A stretch of DNA of 64,000 nt, taken from assembly GCF_001953985.1 (NCBI RefSeq), contig NZ_MBEI01000044.1, positions 1-64,000 of the forward strand. The letters run 5' to 3'. A program made the translations under genes and the position numbers. The stretch is from Mycobacterium colombiense (GTDB lineage: Bacteria; Actinomycetota; Actinomycetes; Mycobacteriales; Mycobacteriaceae). Positions 50,800 to 59,082 of the stretch are shown here, piece after piece (the stretch's first letter is position 1; the number at the start of each line of letters is the position of its first letter). The notes beneath the pieces are model-generated. The model saw only the letters and a list, made by a program, of their open reading frames with translations. It was not told the DNA's origin and searched no databases.

Positions 50800-52715
50800 T
50801 TGCCACTCCGTCCTGGGTGCCCGGCGAGTTCTTCGTCGGTGTAGTACTTCTCCAGCTCACCGATTTCAAACAGTTCCAGCAGATCGGGCCGCATCGGCGT
50901 CTGATCCTTTTTCGTGACGGTGATGTCGGGAATCACCTCGTCGCTGCCGCCGGCCGCCTCGCAGACCAGCAGCACCTTGCGCCACGACGAGTCCATCGCC
51001 GGGTGGTCGTCGCGGGTGTGTCCGCCGCGGCTCTCGGTGCGCTGCAGCGCGGCCTTGGCGACGCACTCGCTGACCAGCAGCATGTTGCGCAGGTCGATGG
51101 CCAGGTTCCAGCCCGGGTTGTACCGGCGCTGGCCCTCGACGTGGAGGTTCTTGAACCGCCCGCGCAGCTTGTCGAGCCGCGCCAGAGCCTCCGCGATTTC
51201 GTCGGCGTTGCGGATGATGCCGACCAGGTCGTTCATCGACTGCTGCAGTTCCAGCTGCAGGGTGTACGGGTTCTCCGGTGTGCCAGTGGTCGGTGCCTCG
51301 AAGGGGGACAGCGCCCGCTTCGCCGCCGCGTCGACGGCGCCTTCGGCGATCGTCGGACGGCTGCTCAGGGCCCGCACGTAGTCGGCCGCGCCCAGCCCGG
51401 CGCGGCGGCCGAACACCAGCAGGTCGGACAGCGAGTTGCCGCCGAGCCGGTTCGAGCCGTGCATACCGCCGGAGCATTCGCCGGCGGCGAACAGCCCGGG
51501 GACCGTGGCCGCCCCGGTGTCGGCGTCCACCTCGACGCCGCCCATCACGTAGTGGCAGGTCGGTCCGACTTCCATCGGCTCCTTGGTGATGTCGACCCCG
51601 GCCAGCTCCTTGAACTGGTGGTACATCGACGGCAGGCGGCGGTTGATCTCCGCCGGCGTCAGCCGCGACGCGATGTCCAGGAAGACGCCACCGTGTGGGC
51701 TGCCCCGGCCGGCCTTGACCTCCGAGTTGATCGCGCGCGCGACCTCGTCGCGCGGGAGCAGGTCCGGAGTGCGGCGGGCCGAGTCGTTGTCCTTGAGCCA
51801 CTGGTCGGCTTCTTGCTCGGACTCGGCGTACTGCCCCTTGAACACCGACGGGATGTAGTCGAACATGAACCGCTTGTCGTCGGAGTTCTTCAGCACCCCG
51901 CCGTCACCGCGGACACCCTCGGTGACCAGGATCCCCTTCACGCTCGGCGGCCACACCATGCCCGTCGGGTGGAACTGGACGAACTCCATGTTGATCAGCG
52001 ACGCGCCCGCCCGCAGGGCCAGGGCGTGGCCGTCGCCGGTGTACTCCCAGGAGTTCGAGGTGACCTTGAACGACTTGCCGATCCCGCCGGTGGCCAGCAC
52101 CACGGCCGGCGCCTCGAACAAGATGAACTGTCCGCTTTCGCGGATGTAGCCGAACGCCCCGGCGATCGCGTCGCCGTCCTTGATCAGCTCGGTGATCGTG
52201 GTTTCGGCAAACACCCGGATCCGGGCCTCGTAGTCGCCGAGCTCGGCGAAATCCTCCTGCTGCAGCGAGACGATCTTCTGCTGCATGGTGCGGATCAGTT
52301 CCAGGCCGGTGCGGTCGCCGACGTGGGCCAGCCGCGGGTAGGTGTGCCCGCCGAAGTTGCGCTGGCTGATCTTGCCGTCCTTGAGGCGATCGAACAGCGC
52401 GCCATAGGTTTCCAGCTCCCAGACGCGGTCCGGTGCTTCCTTGGCGTGCAGTTCGGCCATGCGCCAGTTGTTGAGGAATTTCCCACCGCGCATCGTGTCG
52501 CCGAAGTGGGTCTTCCAGTTGTCCTTCGGGTTGGTGTTGCCCATGGACGCCGCGCAGCCACCCTCGGCCATCACCGTGTGGGCCTTGCCGAACAGCGACT
52601 TACACACCACCGCGACCCGCAGACCCCGTTCGCGCGCTTCGATAACCGCACGCAGTCCGGCGCCGCCGGCACCGATCACGACCACGTCGTACGTGTGCCG
52701 CTCGATTTCAACCAT
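50796..52715 (-). CDS. sdhA: Succinate dehydrogenase (Sdh1) flavoprotein subunit, Rv0248c-like
   Basis: 639 residues from the ATG at 52715, which has GAGGG at 5 nt and gives the N-terminus VEIERHTYDVVVIGAG. The FAD-binding Rossmann motif GAGGAGLRA is near residue 14, and the GKAHTVMAEGGCAAS segment that carries the covalent-FAD region follows. The active-site stretch HPTGMVWPPSVKGILVTEGVRGDGG includes the substrate-binding His and Arg, and ECSGGMHGSNRLGGNSLSD is near residue 405. It oxidises succinate to fumarate. It lies 43 nt after the anchor gene and overlaps sdhB by 4 bp. Confidence 0.95.
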   Translation of the reverse strand: MVEIERHTYDVVVIGAGGAGLRAVIEARERGLRVAVVCKSLFGKAHTVMAEGGCAASMGNTNPKDNWKTHFGDTMRGGKFLNNWRMAELHAKEAPDRVWELETYGALFDRLKDGKISQRNFGGHTYPRLAHVGDRTGLELIRTMQQKIVSLQQEDFAELGDYEARIRVFAETTITELIKDGDAIAGAFGYIRESGQFILFEAPAVVLATGGIGKSFKVTSNSWEYTGDGHALALRAGASLINMEFVQFHPTGMVWPPSVKGILVTEGVRGDGGVLKNSDDKRFMFDYIPSVFKGQYAESEQEADQWLKDNDSARRTPDLLPRDEVARAINSEVKAGRGSPHGGVFLDIASRLTPAEINRRLPSMYHQFKELAGVDITKEPMEVGPTCHYVMGGVEVDADTGAATVPGLFAAGECSGGMHGSNRLGGNSLSDLLVFGRRAGLGAADYVRALSSRPTIAEGAVDAAAKRALSPFEAPTTGTPENPYTLQLELQQSMNDLVGIIRNADEIAEALARLDKLRGRFKNLHVEGQRRYNPGWNLAIDLRNMLLVSECVAKAALQRTESRGGHTRDDHPAMDSSWRKVLLVCEAAGGSDEVIPDITVTKKDQTPMRPDLLELFEIGELEKYYTDEELAGHPGRSGK

Positions 52716-52758
52716 GAAACCCTCGCTAGCTAAATCTGGTTTATTTCGGAATGGCTTG

Positions 52759-53586
52759 TCAGCCAACGAATCTCAGGTCAGAGATGGCGCCGCTGGCCAC
52801 CAGCGCGATGTAGAAGTCGGTGAGCATCAGCGTGCCCAGCGTGATCCACGCGTACTGCTTGTGCCGGGTGTTGATTTTGCTGACCTGGGTCCAGATCCAG
52901 TACCGCACAGGGTGTTTGGAGAAGTGCTTGAGGCGCCCGCCGGTGATATGCCGGCAGGAGTGGCAGGACAGCGTGTAGACCCAGAGCATGATGACGTTGA
53001 CGACCATGATCACGTTGCCCAGGCCAAACCCGAACCCACCGGGTCCGCTGTCGGAGTGGAACGCCACGATCGCGTCGTAGGTGTTGATCACCGAGATGAT
53101 GCCGGCGATGTAGAAGAAGTACCGGTGGGAGTTCTGAATGATCAGCGGGAGTTTGGTCTCGCCGCTGTAGTGCTCGCGGGGTTCGGCCACCGCGCAGGCG
53201 GTGGGCGACTGCCACACCGTGCGGTAATAGGCGCCGCGGTAGTAGTAACAGGTCAACCGGAACAGCAGCAGGAACGGCAGGGTCAGCGCCGCGAACGGCA
53301 GCCACCAGACGTTCGGCAGGATCTGCGGCCAGAAGTCGCTGGCGCCGCCGCAAGCGTTGCTGAGACATGGCGAGTAGAACGGCGTCAGATAGTGGTATTG
53401 CGCGACGAAGAAATCACCGCGCTGGAAAGCCCGCGCTGTCGCATAAATAATGAATGCGGCGAAGCCGAGATCGATTCGCAGCGGCGACATCCACCACCGG
53501 TCGGTGCGCAGGGTGCGTTGCTGGATACGGGCGCGCGTGGGTGAAAAGACACCGGACGCAGGACGGTTCGCCGTAGGTGCGCTCAT
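52759..53586 (-). CDS. sdhC: Succinate dehydrogenase (Sdh1) membrane anchor, Rv0249c-like
   Basis: 275 residues with five hydrophobic helices and a cytosolic N-terminus. Histidines in helices (QNSHRYFFYIAG and LSCHSCRHITGG) are candidate haem ligands, and a di-Cys SCHSC motif is notable. It anchors the SdhA-SdhB dimer and transfers electrons to menaquinone. The ATG at 53586 has GAGGAA at 8 nt. It is the first gene of the sdh1 operon; a hairpin terminator at 53637-53660 separates it from the Rv0250c-like gene. Confidence 0.92.
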   Translation of the reverse strand: MSAPTANRPASGVFSPTRARIQQRTLRTDRWWMSPLRIDLGFAAFIIYATARAFQRGDFFVAQYHYLTPFYSPCLSNACGGASDFWPQILPNVWWLPFAALTLPFLLLFRLTCYYYRGAYYRTVWQSPTACAVAEPREHYSGETKLPLIIQNSHRYFFYIAGIISVINTYDAIVAFHSDSGPGGFGFGLGNVIMVVNVIMLWVYTLSCHSCRHITGGRLKHFSKHPVRYWIWTQVSKINTRHKQYAWITLGTLMLTDFYIALVASGAISDLRFVG

Positions 53587-53636
53587 TTAGTGTGTTCCTC
53601 TTCGAACGGGCTGTAGGTCGAAGGGTACACAGAGGA

Positions 53637-53660
53637 AAGCCCCCCTTTTCTGGGGGGCTT
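53637..53660 (-). terminator. Hairpin between the Rv0250c-like gene and sdh1
   Basis: AAGCCCCCC (53637-53645) and GGGGGGCTT (53652-53660) with a 6-nt loop; the minus strand continues TTTCC. It ends or attenuates transcripts from the Rv0250c-like gene 7 nt after its stop. Confidence 0.75.
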
Positions 53661-53667
53661 AAGTTGT

Positions 53668-53973
53668 TCAGGCCCTGTTGTGACCGCCGACACCCTCGTC
53701 GTCGACGTCGCGCCAGAATTCGCTGTCGTACTGGGTGTCTGGAATGACGATCTTCTCGCCGGACTGCTGCACGGTGGCGCCGGCCAGGTCCAATTCGGAC
53801 ACGTCGGTGTCGAGCAGGTCGACGTCGGACATGATGCGGTCGGCATCGATGACGATGCGGCGCATGGCCGGGCTGTCACCGTATCGGGCCCGCAGGGAGC
53901 TCACGCACCGCCGCAGACCGCCGATGAGGTCGTGCAGTTCGGCGAATTCGGTCGTGCCAGTCGTGCTCGTCAA
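53668..53973 (-). CDS. Conserved mycobacterial protein, Rv0250c-like
   Basis: 101 residues from the TTG at 53973, chosen because GGAG lies 5 nt upstream and the N-terminus (TSTTGTTEFAELHDLIGGLRR) fits the remembered Rv0250c. It is acidic, with a helical N-terminal half and a conserved C-terminal stretch: IVIPDTQYDSEFWRDVDDEG. No signal peptide or membrane helix; function unknown. It sits just upstream of sdh1 on the same strand, separated by a hairpin, and divergent from the ICL/PEP-mutase gene. Confidence 0.82.
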   Translation of the reverse strand: MTSTTGTTEFAELHDLIGGLRRCVSSLRARYGDSPAMRRIVIDADRIMSDVDLLDTDVSELDLAGATVQQSGEKIVIPDTQYDSEFWRDVDDEGVGGHNRA

Positions 53974-54079
53974 CGGATCTCCTCGGCAGTGTTTCGGATC
54001 ACAGTACGCCCTCGATACTATCCACGGCACACGCCAGACGTCAGGCCGTTGAGACCGGATGCCGAGGGAGCAAACACGT

Positions 54080-54841
54080 ATGACCGGACCCACCACACCT
54101 GCCGAGCGCGCCGCCACGCTGCTGGAACTGCACCGGCCGGGCAGCCCGGTCATCCTGCCGACCGTGTGGGATGCGTGGTCGGCGCGGCTGGCCACCGGCG
54201 CCGGATTCGCCGCCCTCACCGTGGGCAGCCACCCGATGGCCGAGTCGATCGGCAAACCCGACAACGAGGGCATGTCGTTCGACGATGTCCTCACCCGGGT
54301 CGCACAGATCACCGCCGCGGTCGACGTGCCGGTATCGGTGGACATCGAATCCGGCTACGGGCAGCCGGCGGGCCGGCTGATCGAGGGCCTGCTGAGCGTC
54401 GGGGCCGTCGGGCTGAACATCGAGGACACCGTGCACTCGGAGGGCAAGCGGTTGCGGTCCGCCGACGAACACGCGGAGTTGGTCGGGGCGCTGCGGTCGG
54501 CCGCCGACGAGGCCGGGGTACATGTCGTCATCAACGCCCGGACCGATCTGTTCCTGCGCCAGGACGGCGAGGCGTCCGATCGCGTCGACCGTGCGGTGGC
54601 GCGCCTGAATCAGGCGGCGGCCGCCGGCGCCGATGTGCTGTATCCGGTGGGCCGCCACGACCCCGACACGTTGCGGCGCTTGACCGCCGAGCTGGAGCTG
54701 CCCGTCAACGCCATCGCGCTGCCCGACCAGGACGACCCGTCGTCCTTCGGCCCGCTGGGCGTGGCGCGCATCAGCTTCGGGCCGTTCCTGCAGGCCGCGC
54801 TCACGGCCCGGGCCAAGGAGCTGCTGGCCCGCTGGGGCTGA
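54080..54841 (+). CDS. Isocitrate lyase/phosphoenolpyruvate mutase superfamily protein
   Basis: 253 residues from the ATG at 54080 (GGGAG at about 9 nt). The barrel shows the superfamily landmarks: PTVWDAWSARL, VSVDIESGYG with Mg-binding acidic residues, GLNIEDTVHSEGKRL, and INARTDLFLR. The catalytic loop Cys of true isocitrate lyases (KKCGH) is not seen, so a PEP-mutase-type or oxaloacetate/2-methylisocitrate-like lyase activity is more likely. It resembles M. tuberculosis Rv1998c in general form. It is followed by a strong hairpin and is convergent with hsp20. Confidence 0.85.
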   Translation: MTGPTTPAERAATLLELHRPGSPVILPTVWDAWSARLATGAGFAALTVGSHPMAESIGKPDNEGMSFDDVLTRVAQITAAVDVPVSVDIESGYGQPAGRLIEGLLSVGAVGLNIEDTVHSEGKRLRSADEHAELVGALRSAADEAGVHVVINARTDLFLRQDGEASDRVDRAVARLNQAAAAGADVLYPVGRHDPDTLRRLTAELELPVNAIALPDQDDPSSFGPLGVARISFGPFLQAALTARAKELLARWG

Positions 54842-54846
54842 CGCGG

Positions 54847-54883
54847 CGAATCCGGCGGAGTCGTTGCGGCTCCGCCGGATTCG
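54847..54883 (+). terminator. Terminator between the PEP-mutase-type gene and hsp20
   Basis: A 14-bp perfect stem (54847-54860 with 54870-54883; CGAATCCGGCGGAG on the left) and a 9-nt loop, followed by GCTACTTTTCT. It begins 6 nt after the stop codon. Confidence 0.8.
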
Positions 54884-54910
54884 GCTACTTTTCTCCGAAC
54901 TGGCCGGAGA

Positions 54911-55351
54911 CTATTTGGTGATCTCGATGCGCTGCGCCTGGTTCCCGGCGTAGGCGCCGGTGACCCGCACCGTCAGCACGCCGGCGTCGTAGGTCGCCGT
55001 GATGGCGTCGCCGGTGACGTGGGCGGGCAGCTGGAACGACCGGCGGAACGATCCGTACCGGATCTCCCGCAGCGTGCGGCCTTCCTTGTCTTCCGAGCGC
55101 TGATCGCGGTGCTCGCCGTGGATGACCAAGCGCCCGCGGTCGACCTCCACGTTGACGTCCTGGTCGACGTCAACGCCCGGGAGCTCGACACGTACGATCG
55201 CGTCGTCGCCGTCCTTGACGATCTCGGCGGCGGGCTTGAATCCGCTGGTCGCCGGGGTGTTCCAGTCCACCGCTGCGGCGGGGCCGAAAAAGTCGCGCAA
55301 CCACCGGTCGGTGTCCCAGGCCGGTCGCGACCACAATGCGAGGTTACTCAT
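54911..55351 (-). CDS. hsp: Small heat-shock protein Hsp20/Acr2, Rv0251c-like
   Basis: 146 residues with a central alpha-crystallin domain (about 40-135): AIVRVELPGVDVDQDVNVEVDRGRLVIHGEH in two strands, and the closing GVLTVRV motif with the I/V-x-I/V anchor near the C-terminus (RIEI). It is an ATP-independent chaperone. The ATG at 55351 has AGGGAAG 5 nt upstream. An ECF-type promoter, GGAACT-N17-TGTT, at 55429-55455 agrees with the SigE/SigH control known for M. tuberculosis acr2. It is divergent from nirB. Confidence 0.92.
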   Translation of the reverse strand: MSNLALWSRPAWDTDRWLRDFFGPAAAVDWNTPATSGFKPAAEIVKDGDDAIVRVELPGVDVDQDVNVEVDRGRLVIHGEHRDQRSEDKEGRTLREIRYGSFRRSFQLPAHVTGDAITATYDAGVLTVRVTGAYAGNQAQRIEITK

Positions 55352-55428
55352 GGCGCTTCCCTTCTAATTCCTTGAGCTTGATTGTGAGATTCCTGTGACC
55401 GGCGCCTGTGCGGCCGGCTACTAGTACA

Positions 55429-55455
55429 AACATGAGTCGACCCCGCTAAAGTTCC
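55429..55455 (-). promoter_or_regulatory. Candidate SigE/SigH promoter of hsp20
   Basis: On the minus strand, GGAACT (55450-55455), a 17-nt spacer and TGTT (55429-55432), close to the GGAAY/GTT consensus of mycobacterial stress sigma factors. The predicted leader is about 70 nt. Confidence 0.5.
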
Positions 55456-55484
55456 ACCTCGCCGTTCACCGGCAGCGAACGACC

Positions 55485-55506
55485 ACTCACAGACCTTCCT
55501 GTGAGT
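55485..55506. promoter_or_regulatory. Perfect inverted repeat ACTCACA-N8-TGTGAGT between hsp20 and nirB
   Basis: Seven-base arms, 55485-55491 and 55500-55506. It lies 72 nt before the nirB start. TTGTGAGAT also occurs twice (55382-55390 and 55506-55514) in direct orientation. It is a regulator site candidate for nirB or hsp20. Confidence 0.5.
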
Positions 55507-55565
55507 TGTGAGATCCTCGTCATAGGACCGTCACATTGCGCGAAAAGAACGTAATTTCCGGCCGT

Positions 55566-55571
55566 TACTCT
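55566..55571 (+). promoter_or_regulatory. -10 element TACTCT of nirB
   Basis: TACTCT is followed by exactly 7 nt and the ATG at 55579, without a Shine-Dalgarno; a leaderless nirB message is predicted. Confidence 0.5.
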
Positions 55572-55578
55572 CAAAGCC

Positions 55579-58161
55579 ATGTCTGCAGACGGGATTTCGC
55601 GCGCCAGCTGTGCGCCTCGTCACATCATCGTAGTCGGACATGGCATGGTGGGGCACCGGTTCGTCGAGGCGCTGCGCGCCCGTGACACCGAGGGATCGTG
55701 GCGCGTCACGGTTTTCGCCGAGGAGACCGATGCGGCCTATGACCGCGTGGGCCTGACCTCCTACACCGAAAGCTGGGATCGCAAGCTCCTGGCATTGCCC
55801 GGCAACGAATACGAGGGTGACGAGCTGGTCCGGCTGGTGCTCAACCAGCGGGTTACCGAAATAGACCGCGCCGCAAAGACGGTGGTCACCGCCGACGGCG
55901 AGCGGCACGGCTACGACACCTTGGTCCTGGCGACCGGGTCGTACGCCTTCGTGCCGCCGGTGCCGGGCCACGACCTGCCCGCGTGCCACGTGTACCGCAC
56001 GCTGGACGACCTCGACGCGATCCGCGCCGACGCCCAGCGCACGGTCGAAACCTCGCACGCCACTGCGGGTGTCGTGATCGGCGGAGGCCTGCTCGGGCTC
56101 GAAGCGGCTAATGCGCTGCGCCAGTTCGGATTACAGACCCATGTCGTCGAGATGATGCCGCGGCTGATGGCCCAGCAGATCGACGAGGCCGGCGGCGGGC
56201 TGCTGGCCAGGATGGTCGGCGAGCTCGGCATCTCGGTGCACGTCGGCACGGGCACCGAATCGATCGAGGCCGTTGACCATTCGGACGGCACCACCTCGGT
56301 GCGGGTGAGCCTGACCGACGGCCAGGTCATCGACGCCGGTCTGGTGATCTTCGCGGCGGGCATCCGGCCGCGCGACGACCTGGCCACCGCCGCCGGGCTG
56401 ACGCGCGCCGAGCGCGGCGGGGTGCTCACCGACGTGTCCTGCCAGACAAGCGATCCCGACATCTACGCGATCGGTGAAGTCGCCGCGATCGGCGGCCGCT
56501 GCTACGGCCTGGTGGGGCCGGGCTACACCTCGGCGGAGGTGGTGGCCGACCGACTGCTGGACGGCGTCGCGGAGTTCGGCGAGGCGGACCTGTCCACCAA
56601 GCTCAAACTGCTGGGCGTCGACGTGGCCAGCTTCGGCGACGCGATGGGGACGACCGAGAACTGCCTCGAGGTCGCCATCAACGATGCGGTCAATCGGACC
56701 TACGCCAAGCTCGTGCTCTCCGATGACGCCAAGACGCTGCTCGGCGGCGTGCTGGTCGGCGACGCCTCGTCCTACGGGGTGCTGCGGCCCATGGTCGGCA
56801 GCGAGCTGCCCGGCGACCCGCTGGCGCTGATCGCGCCGGCGCAGTCCGGCGGCGGCGCTGCGTTGGGCGTTGGGGCGCTGCCGGATTCGGCACAGATCTG
56901 CTCGTGCAACAACGTCACCAAGGGCGACCTGAAGTGTGCGATCGCCGACGGCTGCGCCGATGTCCCCGCTCTCAAGGCGTGCACCTCGGCCGGTACTTCG
57001 TGTGGGTCGTGCGTCCCGCTGCTCAAGCAGCTGCTCGAAGCCGAGGGCGTGGAACAGTCCAAGGCGCTGTGTGAGCACTTCAGCCAGTCGCGCGCGGAGC
57101 TGTTCGAGATCATCTCGGCCACCGAGATCCGGACCTTCTCGGGTCTGTTGGAGCGTTTCGGCCGCGGAAAGGGTTGCGACATCTGCAAACCCGTGGTGGC
57201 CTCCATCCTGGCTTCCACCGGGTCGGATCACATCCTGGAAGGCGAGCAGGCCTCGCTGCAGGATTCCAACGACCACTTCCTGGCCAACATCCAGAAGAAC
57301 GGCAGCTACTCGGTGGTGCCGCGGGTTCCCGGCGGTGACATCAAGCCAGAGCATCTGATCCTGATCGGCCAGATCGCCCAGGACTTCGGGCTTTACACCA
57401 AGATCACCGGCGGGCAGCGGATCGACATGTTCGGCGCCCGGGTGGACCAACTGCCGGAGATCTGGCAGCGCCTGGTCGACGGCGGCATGGAATCAGGCCA
57501 CGCCTACGGCAAGGCCTTGCGCACGGTGAAGAGCTGCGTGGGCACCGACTGGTGCCGGTACGGGCAGCAGGATTCGGTGCAGCTGGCCATCGATCTGGAA
57601 CTGCGCTACCGCGGACTGCGGGCTCCGCACAAGATCAAGATGGGCGTCTCGGGTTGCGCCCGCGAGTGCGCCGAGGCCCGGTCCAAGGACGTCGGCGTCA
57701 TCGCCACCGAAAAGGGCTGGAACCTCTACGTCGGCGGCAACGGCGGCATGACGCCCAAGCACGCGCAACTGCTGGCCAGCGATCTGGACACCCAAACGCT
57801 GGTCCGCTACGTCGACCGGTTCGTCATGTACTACATCCGGACGGCCGACCGGCTGCAACGCACGGCGCCGTGGGTCGACTCGCTCGACGGCGGGCTCGAC
57901 CATGTGCGCGAGGTCGTGTGTGAGGACTCGCTCGGCCTGGCCGAGGAATTCGAGGCCGCAATGGAGCGGCATGTTCAGAACTACAAGTGCGAATGGAAGG
58001 GCGTGCTGGACGACCCGGACAAGCTGTCGCGGTTCGTGTCGTTCGTCAACGCCCCGGACGCCGTCGACTCGACGGTGGCGTTCACCGAGCATGCCGGCCG
58101 CAAAATCCCTGTGTCCATTGGCATGCCGCGGGTTCGTGCAGCGACAACTCCGGAGGAATGA
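55579..58161 (+). CDS. nirB: NADH-dependent assimilatory nitrite reductase, large subunit NirB
   Basis: 860 residues. An N-terminal FAD/NAD(P) module (VVGHGMVGHRFVEAL, then VIGGGLLGLEAANAL) is followed by a BFD-like [2Fe-2S] domain with CSCNNV and CTSAGTSCGSC. The sulfite/nitrite reductase half binds the coupled siroheme-[4Fe-4S] through Cys653, Cys659, Cys693 and Cys697. It reduces nitrite to ammonia in six one-electron steps. It forms an operon with nirD (10 nt apart). The siroheme-type genes and narK3 nearby support the same pathway. It corresponds to Rv0252, known to be needed for growth on nitrate or nitrite. Confidence 0.96.
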   Translation: MSADGISRASCAPRHIIVVGHGMVGHRFVEALRARDTEGSWRVTVFAEETDAAYDRVGLTSYTESWDRKLLALPGNEYEGDELVRLVLNQRVTEIDRAAKTVVTADGERHGYDTLVLATGSYAFVPPVPGHDLPACHVYRTLDDLDAIRADAQRTVETSHATAGVVIGGGLLGLEAANALRQFGLQTHVVEMMPRLMAQQIDEAGGGLLARMVGELGISVHVGTGTESIEAVDHSDGTTSVRVSLTDGQVIDAGLVIFAAGIRPRDDLATAAGLTRAERGGVLTDVSCQTSDPDIYAIGEVAAIGGRCYGLVGPGYTSAEVVADRLLDGVAEFGEADLSTKLKLLGVDVASFGDAMGTTENCLEVAINDAVNRTYAKLVLSDDAKTLLGGVLVGDASSYGVLRPMVGSELPGDPLALIAPAQSGGGAALGVGALPDSAQICSCNNVTKGDLKCAIADGCADVPALKACTSAGTSCGSCVPLLKQLLEAEGVEQSKALCEHFSQSRAELFEIISATEIRTFSGLLERFGRGKGCDICKPVVASILASTGSDHILEGEQASLQDSNDHFLANIQKNGSYSVVPRVPGGDIKPEHLILIGQIAQDFGLYTKITGGQRIDMFGARVDQLPEIWQRLVDGGMESGHAYGKALRTVKSCVGTDWCRYGQQDSVQLAIDLELRYRGLRAPHKIKMGVSGCARECAEARSKDVGVIATEKGWNLYVGGNGGMTPKHAQLLASDLDTQTLVRYVDRFVMYYIRTADRLQRTAPWVDSLDGGLDHVREVVCEDSLGLAEEFEAAMERHVQNYKCEWKGVLDDPDKLSRFVSFVNAPDAVDSTVAFTEHAGRKIPVSIGMPRVRAATTPEE

Positions 58162-58171
58162 GGAAGGGATC

Positions 58172-58540
58172 ATGACACTTCTCAACGACATCCAGGTGTG
58201 GACCAGCGCGTGCGCTTACGACCACCTCATTCCGGGTCGCGGCGTCGGCGTGCTGCTGGACGACGGTTCCCAGGCGGCGTTGTTCCGGCTCGACGACGGC
58301 TCGGTATACGCGGTGGGCAACGTCGACCCGTTCTCCGGTGCCGCGGTGCTTTCCCGCGGAATCGTGGGCGACCGCGACGGCTGCGTCACGGTTCAGTCGC
58401 CCATCCTGAAGCAGGCGTTCTCGCTCGAAGACGGTTCCTGCCTGGACGATCCGGCCGTTTCGGTGCCGGTGTACCCGGTGCGGATCACGGACGACGGCTA
58501 CGTTCAGGTCGCGCGCGACTACCATCCGCGGGCTGCCTGA
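58172..58540 (+). CDS. nirD: Nitrite reductase small subunit NirD
   Basis: 122 residues, a Rieske-fold subunit without the Cys/His cluster ligands, as is normal for NirD. Conserved features are RGVGVLLDDGSQAALFRLDDG, YAVGNVDPFSGAAVLSRGIVGD and the LKQAFSLEDGSCLDDP segment. The ATG at 58172 has GAGGAAGGG at about 4 nt. It follows nirB after 10 nt and ends 15 nt before the convergent HTH-less TetR-like gene. It corresponds to Rv0253. Confidence 0.94.
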   Translation: MTLLNDIQVWTSACAYDHLIPGRGVGVLLDDGSQAALFRLDDGSVYAVGNVDPFSGAAVLSRGIVGDRDGCVTVQSPILKQAFSLEDGSCLDDPAVSVPVYPVRITDDGYVQVARDYHPRAA

Positions 58541-58555
58541 GCCCGACCGCCCGGT

Positions 58556-59008
58556 TCACCGGGTGATGTCGCCGGCCAGGTAGCGCTGCATCGTCGGCCC
58601 GATCGCATCGACGAGTGCGTCCACCGACATGGAATGCAGCGGCTCGGAGCGGATGCCGTAGCGCATGATGCCCAGGCCCACCAACTGCGAGGCGCACAGC
58701 GAGGCCCGCAGGGCCACCTTGTCGGCGCCCAGTATTTTCAGCAGCGGGCCAAAGACCGGGCCGATGAACATGCCCTGCACGATTTCCGCGGTCTTCGCCA
58801 TCCCCGTCGAGGCGAGGGCGCTGGCCGCGAATGGGCCGCCGCCCGCGGCGTCCCACGTCGTGATCAGCGTGCGCAAGGTCCGCCGGCCCACCTGGTTGAC
58901 CCCGCCGGTGACGATCCGGTCGATGAATTCCGGTGTGCCGAAGGGCAACCGCAGCATCTTGGCGACCGGGTCGAGGATGCCGGGCGATGGCTCTTGGCGG
59001 CGGGGCAT
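58556..59008 (-). CDS. TetR C-terminal-domain protein lacking the HTH, Rv0258c-like
   Basis: 150 residues. From about residue 60 to the end it resembles the ligand-binding half of TetR regulators: its ASQLVGLGIMRYGIRSEPL and PTMQRYLAG match ASHLAGLAFARYQLRIEPL and PTVQRYLAG of the full-length TetR at 2563-3153. The first 50 residues (GILDPVAKMLRLPFGTPEFIDR) have no helix-turn-helix. The frame is open and intact, and M. tuberculosis has a protein of the same size here, so it appears to be a stable domain protein and not a recent truncation. A role as a ligand-binding or antirepressor protein is possible. Confidence 0.8.
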   Translation of the reverse strand: MPRRQEPSPGILDPVAKMLRLPFGTPEFIDRIVTGGVNQVGRRTLRTLITTWDAAGGGPFAASALASTGMAKTAEIVQGMFIGPVFGPLLKILGADKVALRASLCASQLVGLGIMRYGIRSEPLHSMSVDALVDAIGPTMQRYLAGDITR

Positions 59009-59082
59009 GGTGCCAGGATCACCCGTCTGCGATCAAAGATCAAGGAACGCCGGACACCGGCGCGCCTTGCCGGCAGGCGTCG

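Noticed and set aside
55352-55420. HAIR/HspR element before hsp20
   Set aside because: A CTTGAG half-site is present near the hsp20 start, but no matching CTCAAG half at the required spacing.
55551-55568. GTAA-N10-TTAC as a GlnR box for nirB
   Set aside because: It does not fit the published GlnR pattern well enough and overlaps the -10 element; not called.
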